Origin: Glutamicibacter creatinolyticus
GTDB taxonomy: Bacteria > Actinomycetota > Actinomycetes > Actinomycetales > Micrococcaceae
Direction of reading: 5' to 3'
Assembly (NCBI RefSeq): GCF_006094275.1
Contig: NZ_CP034412.1
Location: 1,984,001 to 2,048,000, forward strand
Length of the DNA stretch: 64,000 bases
Part shown: positions 43,918 to 50,800 of the stretch, one piece after another
Position numbering within the stretch: the first letter of the stretch is position 1
How the letters are laid out: every line of letters starts with the position of its first letter
The notes under the pieces: model-generated
Told to the model about the DNA's origin: nothing
The model's input: only the letters and a program-made list of their open reading frames with translations
Database searches by the model: none
Translations under genes and position numbers: made by a program

Positions 43918-43934
43918 TTCTACGGAACGTAGAA
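43918..43934. promoter_or_regulatory. BlaI-type operator 1 upstream of cydA
   Basis: TTCTAC-GGAAC-GTAGAA, a 6+5+6 dyad 28 bp before the cydA start. Same arms and spacing as the next two sites. Confidence 0.6.
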
Positions 43935-43962
43935 AAGTCGTTCACCACCACGATAGGCCAAT

Positions 43963-43979
43963 TTCGACAAGACGTAGAA
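43963..43979. promoter_or_regulatory. BlaI-type operator 2 upstream of cydA
   Basis: TTCGAC-AAGAC-GTAGAA, with one arm mismatch. It lies 45 bp from operator 1 centre to centre, close to four helical turns. Confidence 0.55.
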
Positions 43980-44136
43980 CTCGCGGGTAACCGGCCTGTG
44001 GCCTGCAAAACAAGCCACCGACCAAACCGCGTGATGCCAGCAACAGTCAAGCGCCAAATTTGCCGAGTTCTCAAGGTGCGCCCAAGAGACTATGCCCGAA
44101 TGTGATTTTGGCAACAATAATCTACTCAGACCCGAT

Positions 44137-44153
44137 TTTTACGAAGTGTAGAA
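44137..44153. promoter_or_regulatory. BlaI-type operator 3 upstream of the regulator gene
   Basis: TTTTAC-GAAGT-GTAGAA, with two arm mismatches, about 100 bp before the regulator start. It suggests autoregulation. The remainder of the 363-bp gap (43891-44253) holds the divergent promoters; no gene seen. Confidence 0.5.
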
Positions 44154-44253
44154 AATTTGGTCAATCCCCTATAGAATGGACTGCACGATACGTTCGTTGG
44201 CGCTTAATGGCGCCGGACGTTTTAGCACTAGTAGGCAAGTGAGGTACTGCCCT

Positions 44254-44625
44254 GTGGCCAGCCTTGGCGATCTGGAACGCTCAGTCATGGAACTTCTGTG
44301 GGACTCCGCAGAACCACTGACCGCCAATGATCTGCGCGATGAACTCGCCGCACCCGGCGATGCTGCGAAGGAACTCGCAGTCACCACTGTGCTGACGGTA
44401 CTCGCGCGGTTGGAAAAGAAGGGCCTCGTCGCCCGGGAACGCTCCACGCGTCCGCACCGCTACACGGCCTCGTCGACCCGCGAGGATCACACCGTGAACC
44501 TGCTCAACGAGGCATTGGGAACCGCCCAGGACCGCGAAGCTGTTCTGGCGCGCTTCATCGGCGGCATTTCCCCCGACGAAGCGGCGGCACTTCGTGCTAT
44601 CTTGGACGCACCGAAAACCGTCTAA
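44254..44625 (+). CDS. BlaI/MecI/CopY-family transcriptional repressor
   Basis: A 123-residue winged-helix repressor: LGDLERSVMELLWDSAEPLTANDLRDEL (helices 1-2), VTTVLTVLARLEKKGLVARER (recognition helix and wing) and a C-terminal dimerisation helix. Family members are cleaved when the BlaR1 metalloprotease senses a signal. GTG 44254 is preferred because it begins the conserved fold; the upstream ATG at 44176 would add an unconserved leader. The operator copies before cydA imply that the target is respiratory rather than beta-lactam genes. Confidence 0.85.
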   Translation: MASLGDLERSVMELLWDSAEPLTANDLRDELAAPGDAAKELAVTTVLTVLARLEKKGLVARERSTRPHRYTASSTREDHTVNLLNEALGTAQDREAVLARFIGGISPDEAAALRAILDAPKTV

Positions 44626-44649
44626 ATCCTTCACGATATAGAGGGCTGA

Positions 44650-45615
44650 GTGCTTCTCACCTCATACTTTCTTGCGGCGTTGGCCATCGCATTAGCGTGG
44701 CCAACGCCGTTGGCGTTGGCCAAAGCGAAATGGCCAGCCCGCTCCCCGGTGGCCGCTGTCCTGTTGTGGCAGGCCATCGCCCTGGCCGGTGGGCTGTCAA
44801 TGATCGGCTCCATGCTCGTGTGGGGTCTGACTCCACTGGGCGATGACCTGCTCAGTGCCCTGCACCAGGGATGGCGCTTGCTGCTCGGGGACCCCGATGC
44901 CCCGTCCCCCGGGGTGGTCCACCTCTTTGCGCTCAGCGCCGCACTGCTCTTTGCCACCCATCTGGTCCTGACCCTGCTGCGCGCCGCCTGGCGGATCTCC
45001 CGGCAGAGGGCCAAGCATCGCCAGCTGCTGAGGCTGTTGACCAACCCCGCCGAGGACCGGCCCAATACCCTGGTTTTGGACCATGACGTCCCGGTTGCCT
45101 ATTGCGTTCCGGGCATGACCCGCTCGGTCACCGTCCTGTCCCGTGGCCTTCTGGACCAGCTCTCCGAGACCGAACTGCAGGCGGTGCTGGCCCACGAGCG
45201 GTCGCATCTTGAACAACGCCACGACCTGCTGATCCTGGCCTTCACCGCCTGGCACGAAGCCCTTCCCTGGCTGCCGACATCGCGCCTGGCGTTGGACGCG
45301 GTGCGCCAGCTGACCGAGATGCTGGCCGATGACACGGCCCTGCAGAAGGTGCAGCGCCCAGTCCTGTTGCGGGCCATCGTGACCGTCGCGTCCTCCGTGG
45401 CCCCCAACCCGGTCCACGATCCCGCCCAGCAGGGCGGCTCGGGCGGCGACCTGGAAACCGTGCCGAACGGAGAATTGTCCTCCGGACGCCTGCAGCGCCT
45501 GCTCAATGATCCGAACCCGCTGAGTGTTTTCCAGACCACGGCGATCGTCTTTTGCTCACTGATGCTTTTGGTCTGCCCCACCGTGTTGCTGATTGCGCCC
45601 AAGCTGCTGGGCTAG
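44650..45615 (+). CDS. M56-family (BlaR1-like) membrane metallopeptidase
   Basis: A 321-residue protein with about four transmembrane helices (5-25, 35-60, 90-110 and 285-315). The zinc-protease motif HERSH (AVLAHERSHLEQRHD) is near residue 185, with an acidic ligand probably in ADDTALQ. There is no C-terminal penicillin-binding sensor domain, so it is the short M56 type common beside BlaI repressors in actinobacteria. Predicted to inactivate the repressor encoded 24 nt upstream; the trigger is unknown. GTG start with GAGGG 6 nt before. Confidence 0.87.
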   Translation: MLLTSYFLAALAIALAWPTPLALAKAKWPARSPVAAVLLWQAIALAGGLSMIGSMLVWGLTPLGDDLLSALHQGWRLLLGDPDAPSPGVVHLFALSAALLFATHLVLTLLRAAWRISRQRAKHRQLLRLLTNPAEDRPNTLVLDHDVPVAYCVPGMTRSVTVLSRGLLDQLSETELQAVLAHERSHLEQRHDLLILAFTAWHEALPWLPTSRLALDAVRQLTEMLADDTALQKVQRPVLLRAIVTVASSVAPNPVHDPAQQGGSGGDLETVPNGELSSGRLQRLLNDPNPLSVFQTTAIVFCSLMLLVCPTVLLIAPKLLG

Positions 45616-45666
45616 ACGCAATCCACAACCGGCCACGGCTGAAGTCCCGGAACACCGGGCAAAAGG

Positions 45667-45719
45667 AAACGCCGACCGGTCCCCCCGGGTAATACCCGGG
45701 GCAAACCGGTCGGCGTTTT
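45667..45719. terminator. Bidirectional terminator between the M56 gene and parE
   Basis: Nested stems: AAACGCCGACCGGT / ACCGGTCGGCGTTT outside and CCCCGGGTAATACCCGGGG inside. TTTT follows in + orientation and TTTCC in the minus orientation. Confidence 0.8.
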
Positions 45720-45733
45720 CGCTGCTGGCGCCC

Positions 45734-47842
45734 CTAAACGTCGATGCGTTCGCGTTCCAGGTTGTCAGCACCGGAGATGATGAATTCCTTGCGCGGTGCC
45801 ACATCCGAGCCCATGAGCAGGTCGAAGATTTCCTCGGCCGCCTGGGCATGCTCCACGCCGACCCGGCGCAGCGTGCGGTGCCGGGGATCCATGGTGGTTT
45901 CGGCCAGCTGGTCCGCGTCCATCTCACCCAGGCCCTTGTAACGCTGGATCGGCTCCTTGTAGCGCCGGCCTTCGGCCTCGATCTTTGCCAGCAGGCGGGT
46001 CAGCTCGGCTTCGGTATACGTGTAAACCACTTCGTTGCTCTTCGAACCGGGATTGATGATCTCAATCCGGTGCAGTGGCGGCACCGCGGCGTAGACCCGG
46101 CCCTCCTCCACCATCGGTCGCATGTACCGGTAGAAGAGGGTCAGCAGCAGGGTCCGGATGTGGGCGCCGTCCACATCGGCATCGGTCATCAGGATGACCT
46201 TGCCGTATCGGGCCTGGTTGATGTCAAAGGTGCGGCCCGATCCGGCGCCGATGACCTGGATCATCGAGGCGCACTCCGCATTCGAGAGCATGTCCGAAAT
46301 GGAGGCCTTCTGCACGTTCAGGATCTTGCCGCGGATGGGCAGCAGGGCCTGGAAGTCGCTGGACCGGGCCAGGCGGGCGGTACCCAGCGCACTGTCACCC
46401 TCAACGATGAATAGTTCGGAACGCTCGGTTTCCTTCGTCCGGCAATCCAGCAGCTTGGTCGGCAGGGATGAGGACTCCAGAGCGGTCTTGCGGCGCTGGG
46501 TTTCCTTGTGCACGCGTGCGCTCACGCGGGACTTCATCTCATTGACGACCTTCTCCAGCAGTGTGGCCGCTTCCTGCTTTTCTGCACGCTTCGTCGAGGC
46601 CAGGCGCTCGTTGAGCGCCTTCTCCACGACGCGGGAGACGATCTGGCGCACCTGCGAGGTACCCAGGATCTCCTTGGTCTGGCCCTCGAACTGCGGTTCG
46701 GCCAGGCGGACGGTCAACACGGCTGTCATGCCGGCCAGGACGTCGTCCTTCTCGATCTTGTCCTTGTTGCCGAACTTCAGTTTGCGGGCGTTGGCCTCCA
46801 CGGCCTTGCGGAAGGACTTCAGCAGCGCCTGTTCAAACCCGGTCTGGTGGGTGCCGCCCTTGGGCGTGGCGATGATGTTCACAAAGGTGCGCACCGTGGT
46901 GTCATAGCCGATCCCCCAGCGGACGGCGAGATCGACTTCGCAGACGCGCTGCAGATCTTCAATGTGGCTGCGCCCCTCGGCGTCGAAGACCGGCACTTTC
47001 TCATGGAATGAGCCGCTGCCCTGGATCCGCCAGATGTCGGTGACTGCCGAATCGCTGGAGAGGAAGTCCACGAATTCGCTGATGCCGCCGTCGTGTTGGA
47101 AGACCTCCTCGTAGGGCCCGTCCTCACCCAGGGTGCCGGGCAGGCCGCGCTCGTCGCGCAGGGTCATGCGCAGGCCGGGCACGAGGAACGAGGTCTGCCG
47201 TGCGCGGTTTTGCAGGTCCTCGTAGGAGAAGCGGGCATCGGAGGTGAAAATGTTGTCATCCGCCCAGTAGCGGATCCGGGTTCCTGTGACGCCGCGCTTG
47301 GCCTTGCCCACCACGTCGGGTTCGGTGGCCTTCTTGAAGGCCTCGAAGGGAGCATCCGCCCGGGGTTTGCCGCGATCGGTGAAGCGGCCCGGTTCCCCGC
47401 GGCGGAACTGCATGCCGTAGGTCTTGCCTCCGCGGTCAACTTCCACGTCCAGGCGTGCCGAAAGGGCGTTGACGACCGAGGCGCCCACACCGTGCAGGCC
47501 GCCGGAAGCGGTGTAGGAGCCGCCGCCGAACTTGCCGCCGGCGTGCAGCTTGGTGAAGACGACCTCGATGCCGCTCAGGCCGGTCTTGGGTTCGATGTCC
47601 ACCGGGATGCCTCGCCCGTCATCGCGCACTTCCACCGAACCGTCGTTGTGCAGAACGACGGAGATGGACTGGCCATAACCGCCCAAGGCCTCATCGACCG
47701 AGTTGTCGATGATTTCCCACAAACAGTGCATGAGTCCGCGCGAGTCGGTGGATCCGATGTACATGCCGGGACGCTTGCGTACGGCTTCGAGTCCCTCGAG
47801 CACGGAAAGATGGCGGGCGTTGTAATTATCGGCTTTGGCCAC
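45734..47842 (-). CDS. parE: DNA topoisomerase IV subunit B
   Basis: A 702-residue ATPase subunit partnering ParC. GHKL ATPase motifs: EIIDNSVDEALGG (near 42), DDGRGIPV (near 77) and GLHGVGASVVNALS (near 118). Toprim region: EGDSALGTARLARSS (near 480) and metal-binding DADVDGAHIRTLLL (near 555). The C-terminal ends GLGEMDADQLAETTMDP and lacks the extended GyrB insert. GTG 47842. The gene is divergent from DUF7455; parC lies 8 kb away. Confidence 0.93.
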   Translation of the reverse strand: MAKADNYNARHLSVLEGLEAVRKRPGMYIGSTDSRGLMHCLWEIIDNSVDEALGGYGQSISVVLHNDGSVEVRDDGRGIPVDIEPKTGLSGIEVVFTKLHAGGKFGGGSYTASGGLHGVGASVVNALSARLDVEVDRGGKTYGMQFRRGEPGRFTDRGKPRADAPFEAFKKATEPDVVGKAKRGVTGTRIRYWADDNIFTSDARFSYEDLQNRARQTSFLVPGLRMTLRDERGLPGTLGEDGPYEEVFQHDGGISEFVDFLSSDSAVTDIWRIQGSGSFHEKVPVFDAEGRSHIEDLQRVCEVDLAVRWGIGYDTTVRTFVNIIATPKGGTHQTGFEQALLKSFRKAVEANARKLKFGNKDKIEKDDVLAGMTAVLTVRLAEPQFEGQTKEILGTSQVRQIVSRVVEKALNERLASTKRAEKQEAATLLEKVVNEMKSRVSARVHKETQRRKTALESSSLPTKLLDCRTKETERSELFIVEGDSALGTARLARSSDFQALLPIRGKILNVQKASISDMLSNAECASMIQVIGAGSGRTFDINQARYGKVILMTDADVDGAHIRTLLLTLFYRYMRPMVEEGRVYAAVPPLHRIEIINPGSKSNEVVYTYTEAELTRLLAKIEAEGRRYKEPIQRYKGLGEMDADQLAETTMDPRHRTLRRVGVEHAQAAEEIFDLLMGSDVAPRKEFIISGADNLERERIDV

Positions 47843-48027
47843 GTGGTTACTAACTCCTACTGCTGCCTGACGGGGATCCTGCCCCCATTCTAGTCGTCAA
47901 TGTGTTCGAATTCTGTGAGCCGGACACCCGTGAAAACGGGAACTTGGCCACTATGAGCTTATCCACAAGCAGTACGCGGTGAGCGAAAGAGCGGCCCGAG
48001 GGGCATAAAGTTCGGGCCATAACTGGT

Positions 48028-48040
48028 TGTATTGAATACA
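48028..48040. promoter_or_regulatory. Perfect palindrome TGTATT-G-AATACA before the DUF7455 gene
   Basis: A 13-bp odd-centred inverted repeat 23 bp before the start, overlapping a TATTGAAT -10-like sequence. Could be an operator for a MerR/Fur-size dimer; protein unknown. Confidence 0.4.
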
Positions 48041-48062
48041 CCAAGTTTTAAGGAGGCTGGCA

Positions 48063-48287
48063 ATGACTACTACAACTGCAAGTCGCGAACTCAATGCCCT
48101 CGACCGGTGCGACCGTTGCGGCGCACAGGCCTACGTAAGGGCCGTGCTAGCCTCCACAGGTGGCGAACTGCTGTTCTGTGCACACCACGCACGAGCCGTA
48201 GAGGATAAGCTTCGCCCGCTCACCTCGGAGTGGCAGGACGAAACTTCGCGGCTTTACGAGAAGCCGAAGGTGGACATCCAGGACTAG
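48063..48287 (+). CDS. DUF7455 small zinc-ribbon-like protein
   Basis: A 74-residue protein characteristically located next to sigA in Actinobacteria. Cysteines in DRCDRCGAQAYVRA (near 16-19) and LLFCAHHARA (near 39) could bind zinc; the C-terminal is charged (SEWQDETSRLYEKPK). AAGGAGG lies 6 nt before ATG. Function unknown. Its convergent neighbour would have been sigA before insertion of the 9.2-kb element. Confidence 0.85.
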   Translation: MTTTTASRELNALDRCDRCGAQAYVRAVLASTGGELLFCAHHARAVEDKLRPLTSEWQDETSRLYEKPKVDIQD

Positions 48288-48309
48288 CTCGCGCCGTCCG
48301 TTGTCTGCC

Positions 48310-48350
48310 AAACGCTGGGATCCGCCGAAGGGCGGGTCCCAGCGTTTTTG
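48310..48350 (+). terminator. Terminator of the DUF7455 gene
   Basis: Stem AAACGCTGGGA-CCGCC / GGCGG-TCCCAGCGTTT with a GAAG loop followed by TTG, just downstream of the stop. Confidence 0.8.
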
Positions 48351-48458
48351 TTATGGGTCAAATATTGCTCCGCAGCGCCGGTGCCGCTCAGCAACCGCCA
48401 AGCAGGGCCCGCACCACTCATCGGTGTGCGAATTGCGGCGAAATGTTGGGTTTAACGA

Positions 48459-48498
48459 CCGCGGCGGACGAAGCCACACAGAGCTTCGTCCGCCGCGG
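48459..48498 (-). terminator. Native sigA terminator, displaced by the integrated element
   Basis: A 15-bp perfect stem (CCGCGGCGGACGAAG / CTTCGTCCGCCGCGG, 10-nt loop) 9 bp outside the left att repeat. In the uninterrupted chromosome it would lie about 10 bp after the sigA stop; it is now 9.2 kb from sigA. The 108 bp between it and the DUF7455 terminator contain nothing I recognise. Confidence 0.75.
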
Positions 48499-48507
48499 AA
48501 CGTTCGT

Positions 48508-48528
48508 TTTAGTCCAGGTAGTCGCGCA
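48508..48528. repeat. Left attachment site (21-bp direct repeat)
   Basis: Perfect copy of the 21-bp sequence at 57720-57740; its core reads TTAGTCCAGGTAGTCGCGCA preceded by one more T. On the minus strand it encodes the last five residues of SigA (RDYLD) plus stop, here without the rest of the gene, so it is the attB/attP hybrid at the far end of the element. Confidence 0.9.
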
Positions 48529-48605
48529 CTGTCCTCGGTTGTACGCTGTGCGGCTCTCACTAGTAACGCGGGGATTCAAGAGTTCCAGTCAAACGCTGTA
48601 GGGCG

Positions 48606-48670
48606 TAATATCCTGGACTAACAAAAGTGCCCCAGTGAATGCTAGAACACTCACCGGGGCGATAGTCCAG
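48606..48670 (+). promoter_or_regulatory. Left-end promoter, leader hairpin and TAGTCCAG octamers
   Basis: TAATAT (48606-48611) is a good -10, with a weak -35 (TTCCAG) 17 bp upstream. Immediately after it is the octamer in reverse (CTGGACTA, 48613-48620). An imperfect hairpin follows (GCCCCAGTGA 48629-48638 with TCACCGGGGC 48651-48660), and then the octamer forward (48663-48670). The rightward 148-residue gene follows. Confidence 0.45.
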
Positions 48671-48693
48671 ACCTTGAAACGGAAGGTCTGAAC

Positions 48694-49140
48694 ATGACTC
48701 AGCATACCCAACCCCAGCTGTCCGGTGAACTCGCTAAGTACAGCGACATCGAATTGACCACTGAGCTGTTTCGCCGCGCTGAACAGCGTGAGCATGAAGC
48801 GGCTGTTGCCCGCGCTACCGTGATTCTGCGTGACATGCCCGAAGTGCTTGACCCAAAGTGGACTGTCAACAAGCTGTGCGCTGTCGCTGTTGAACATGGG
48901 CTGCCAGCAACTGCCACCTTTGCGGCGTGGGAAAAGCTCACGACTAAGCCAGCCAGCAAGAGCATTCCAGATGTACTCGGCTCGAACGCCTTCCAGCCCG
49001 GTGACCGTGTGGCCTTTAGCTTTGACTGCAACGCCACTGGCACGGTCACCACTGTTACCGATCAAGAGGTACGTGTGAAGTGGGATGACTGCGGTCTAGA
49101 GACTCCTACAGACCCTGCCGAGCTTGTGGCGGTGGCATAG
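48694..49140 (+). CDS. Hypothetical protein with C-terminal SH3/KOW-like domain
   Basis: A 148-residue soluble protein, one of only two rightward genes in the element. The N-terminal 60 residues are helical and charged (ELTTELFRRAEQREHEAAVARATVIL), the middle is basic, and the C-terminal 45 residues form a small beta-barrel pattern (FQPGDRVAFSFDCNATGTVTTVTDQEVRVKWDD) like KOW/SH3 modules. No known family recognised. GGAAGG lies 7 nt before ATG. Its position at the end opposite the integrase and its own promoter are typical of accessory (interference or defence) cargo in satellites; that is inference. Confidence 0.7.
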   Translation: MTQHTQPQLSGELAKYSDIELTTELFRRAEQREHEAAVARATVILRDMPEVLDPKWTVNKLCAVAVEHGLPATATFAAWEKLTTKPASKSIPDVLGSNAFQPGDRVAFSFDCNATGTVTTVTDQEVRVKWDDCGLETPTDPAELVAVA

Positions 49141-49142
49141 TC

Positions 49143-49259
49143 ATGCCCCGCGCTATCCGTTCCACCGTGTGCACCGTGTTCTACACCGGCATGTTCTTCG
49201 CCCTCGTGGCTGTCCCCCAGCTGCTCTCTCACGCGCTGGGCGCCCCTGTAACGCTCTAA
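49143..49259 (+). CDS. 38-residue single-pass membrane microprotein
   Basis: Starts 2 nt after the stop of the preceding gene. A short basic N-terminus (MPRAIRST) is followed by one hydrophobic segment (about residues 11-30: TVFYTGMFFALVAVPQLLS) and a short tail. It has no separate strong RBS, so it is probably translationally coupled. Size and topology resemble small phage membrane proteins (holin-like, superinfection exclusion or toxin), but no assignment is possible. Confidence 0.5.
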   Translation: MPRAIRSTVCTVFYTGMFFALVAVPQLLSHALGAPVTL

Positions 49260-49384
49260 CCCCCTCTACCCCTTCCGTCCGTGCCTTGGGGGCATGGGCG
49301 GGCTGGGATGCGCTCACAAGCCCGTCTTGTGGGTGTTTCCGAGCCTATTCTCTCGGCGCGTTCCTGCTCTCCTAGCGCCTAACC

Positions 49385-49485
49385 AGTGAGAGCGCGGTAC
49401 AGACATAGCAACATTTAGCCCCATACCGCTGGGGCACCGTATCTAAAGGCCACGGGTACGGGTTCACCTTCAGCACGCTCTCATT
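49385..49485 (+). ncRNA. Candidate structured RNA in the non-coding part of the element
   Basis: A closing stem AGTGAGAGCG (49385-49394) pairs with CGCTCTCATT (49476-49485), ten pairs with one G-U, and encloses two hairpins: GCCCC/GGGGC (49418-49435) and CCGTA/TACGG (49437-49461). The loop of the first (TACCGC, 49424-49429) can also pair with GCGGTA at 49394-49399, a possible pseudoknot. No open reading frame of note covers it. It does not match tRNA or a riboswitch class I know. Confidence 0.35.
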
Positions 49486-49632
49486 TCGAGGGGGTGCTAC
49501 TGGTGCTACTCCGAATGATGGTTGCCGGGGTTCGGGGTGCTGTTGTGGTGTGGGGGATCAAAGCAAAGGCAGCCCGTAGGCCCGCTAGCCCAAAGGGCCA
49601 ATAGGTAAGGATCTTCTCTCATAGAACTTCTT

Positions 49633-49859
49633 GACGGATCTGTCAGAAAGTCCTTTTTTAGGGTTGACCCTCAAAACGTTCTTGCCATCTTGCGCGATCC
49701 CGCAAAGTTCGGAACTCCTGCATTCCAAATGCGAGACTTCCGCGTTCCCAACGCGAAAGGGTAGGCGTTGAGCGCACACCCTTTGGGGTACTCGTTCAGT
49801 GAGTACCCCTCATTCAAAATGCGACCTCGGATCTAAAATCCGACCTCACGTTTCAAACG
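49633..49859. repeat. Array of short perfect hairpins in non-coding DNA
   Basis: About nine short inverted repeats in 227 bp: 49633-49644 (imperfect), 49660-49671 (AGGGT-TG-ACCCT), 49690-49705 (TTGCG/CGCAA), 49720-49732 (GCATT-CCA-AATGC), 49741-49755 (CGCGTT-CCC-AACGCG), 49756-49784 (AAAGGGT/ACCCTTT), 49785-49809 (GGGGTACTC/GAGTACCCC), 49827-49843 (TCGGAT-CTAAA-ATCCGA) and 49849-49859 (CGTTT-C-AAACG), with a weak one at 49811-49821. Stems differ, but loops are mostly 1-7 nt and C/A-rich. The 373 bp before it (49260-49632) hold only the candidate RNA and a 9-bp tandem duplication GGTGCTACT at 49493-49510. Confidence 0.6.
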
Positions 49860-50473
49860 CGAGCTGAATAGTTTCTCCACCAGTCCGTAAGAACACTTTC
49901 CACGGTTCCCCACATATCCCCTACCACGACAGGCGTCAGTCCTAATTCGCTTAGCCTGGCACCGCTATCGGCATTCATCACAATGACACTCCCAGTAAGC
50001 TCCATGCGGCTCCCCCTGAAGCCTGCTCCCGTCATCGGATCGTGCAATCTGACTGCCGCGAGAACCGGGAACGTCTTAGCCTTTTGATCTTGACGCTTCC
50101 AATGCCTTAAGCGCAGTCCGTTGACCTTCTCGTCATCATGGCAGCCAGGGCTAAAGAATGGCCACACATCTAACGGGTGGCGGGCCAAATAATATCCACA
50201 AGTGCAATTCGGTTCGGGTGGCGTGTGCGTCGAGTCGTATCGACAATATGCGCTGTCGCCAGGGGTAAAAAGTTCCCCACCTTCCGGGCCAAGCAATTTC
50301 CCCTCATACTCCACAAACAGCCTGTATCCATCAAGAAAAGGCAAGTTCAGTGATTCACCGGCTTGAAGATTTTGCCGTCCAGCACGATGAAATTTAACCT
50401 GACCCGGTGGCAAACTGACTTCCACATATCCGCCATCGTAAAAACGTTCAGAATCGCTTCGAGCACTACCCAA
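49853..50473 (-). CDS. Hypothetical protein, 206 aa, with CxCG motif
   Basis: No known function. The start is TTG 50473, supported by GAGGAG 6 nt upstream. Region 85-100 (HTPPEPNCTCGYYLAR) carries a Cys-x-Cys-Gly motif seen in many actinobacterial and phage hypothetical proteins, followed by a mixed alpha/beta part and the aromatic C-terminus LTDWWRNYSARV. The motif recurs more weakly in the 187-residue protein upstream in this element (PNCKCSVPEH). It lies after a terminator, so it is transcribed separately from the terS operon. The last hairpin of the array overlaps its stop codon. Confidence 0.65.
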   Translation of the reverse strand: MGSARSDSERFYDGGYVEVSLPPGQVKFHRAGRQNLQAGESLNLPFLDGYRLFVEYEGKLLGPEGGELFTPGDSAYCRYDSTHTPPEPNCTCGYYLARHPLDVWPFFSPGCHDDEKVNGLRLRHWKRQDQKAKTFPVLAAVRLHDPMTGAGFRGSRMELTGSVIVMNADSGARLSELGLTPVVVGDMWGTVESVLTDWWRNYSARV

Positions 50474-50496
50474 AATTTTCTCCTCACATCAAGACA

Positions 50497-50534
50497 CAAA
50501 AAGCGGCGACACCCCGTAAGAGATGCCGCCGCTT
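50497..50534 (-). terminator. Intrinsic terminator of the long leftward operon
   Basis: On the minus strand AAGCGGCG...CGCCGCTT (8-bp stem, 18-nt loop) is followed by a TTTTTG tract. It sits directly behind the 87-residue gene and ends the replication/terS operon. Confidence 0.75.
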
Positions 50535-50536
50535 GG

Positions 50537-50800
50537 TTACTGTCCACTGATTCCGAGCACTTCCAAGACCTGCTCGAACCTACCGCCCGAAGACAATGGC
50601 CCGAAGAAATTCTGGCTCGTCTCACGAAAAGGCGAGTGTTCAGTCCTGATCCGCTGGATCTTCCCACCCTGCCAACGAACCACAACATGCCCTAAACGGG
50701 GATGCTCGATAGCCTGGAACGTGCTCCGGGAAGGGTCTTGATCCTGCGGACGTTCAAACGCTGGATTACGCTTTGCCCTAGCAAGCCGTCGGCTACTCAT
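50537..50800 (-). CDS. Hypothetical protein, 87 aa, coupled to terS
   Basis: Basic N-terminus (MSSRRLARAKRNPAFERPQDQ), then a beta-rich segment (HPRLGHVVVRWQGGKIQRIRTE) and a C-terminal helix (FEQVLEVLGISG). Unknown family. Its ATG overlaps the terS stop by 8 nt, so the two are translationally coupled, and a DNA- or terminase-related role is possible. Confidence 0.65.
   Translation of the reverse strand: MSSRRLARAKRNPAFERPQDQDPSRSTFQAIEHPRLGHVVVRWQGGKIQRIRTEHSPFRETSQNFFGPLSSGGRFEQVLEVLGISGQ

Noticed and set aside
42310-43932. 530-codon plus-strand frame opposite cydA
   Set aside because: His/Gln/Gly-rich shadow of a clearly identified membrane protein gene.
48351-48560. 69-codon minus-strand frame over the left att site
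   Set aside because: It runs through the sigA terminator hairpin and the att core; composition is not protein-like and it has no RBS.
49385-49485. tRNA gene at the left end of the element
   Set aside because: Although a 7-10 bp terminal stem and internal hairpins exist, there is no GTTCRA T-loop, no proper D-arm and no anticodon stem-loop of normal geometry. The att site is in sigA, not in a tRNA.
49633-49859. CRISPR array
   Set aside because: The repeated units are palindromes with different sequences; there are no identical direct repeats with uniform spacers and no cas genes.
50347-50688. 113-codon minus-strand frame across the terS-operon terminator
   Set aside because: It spans the terminator hairpin and overlaps two better supported genes in another frame.
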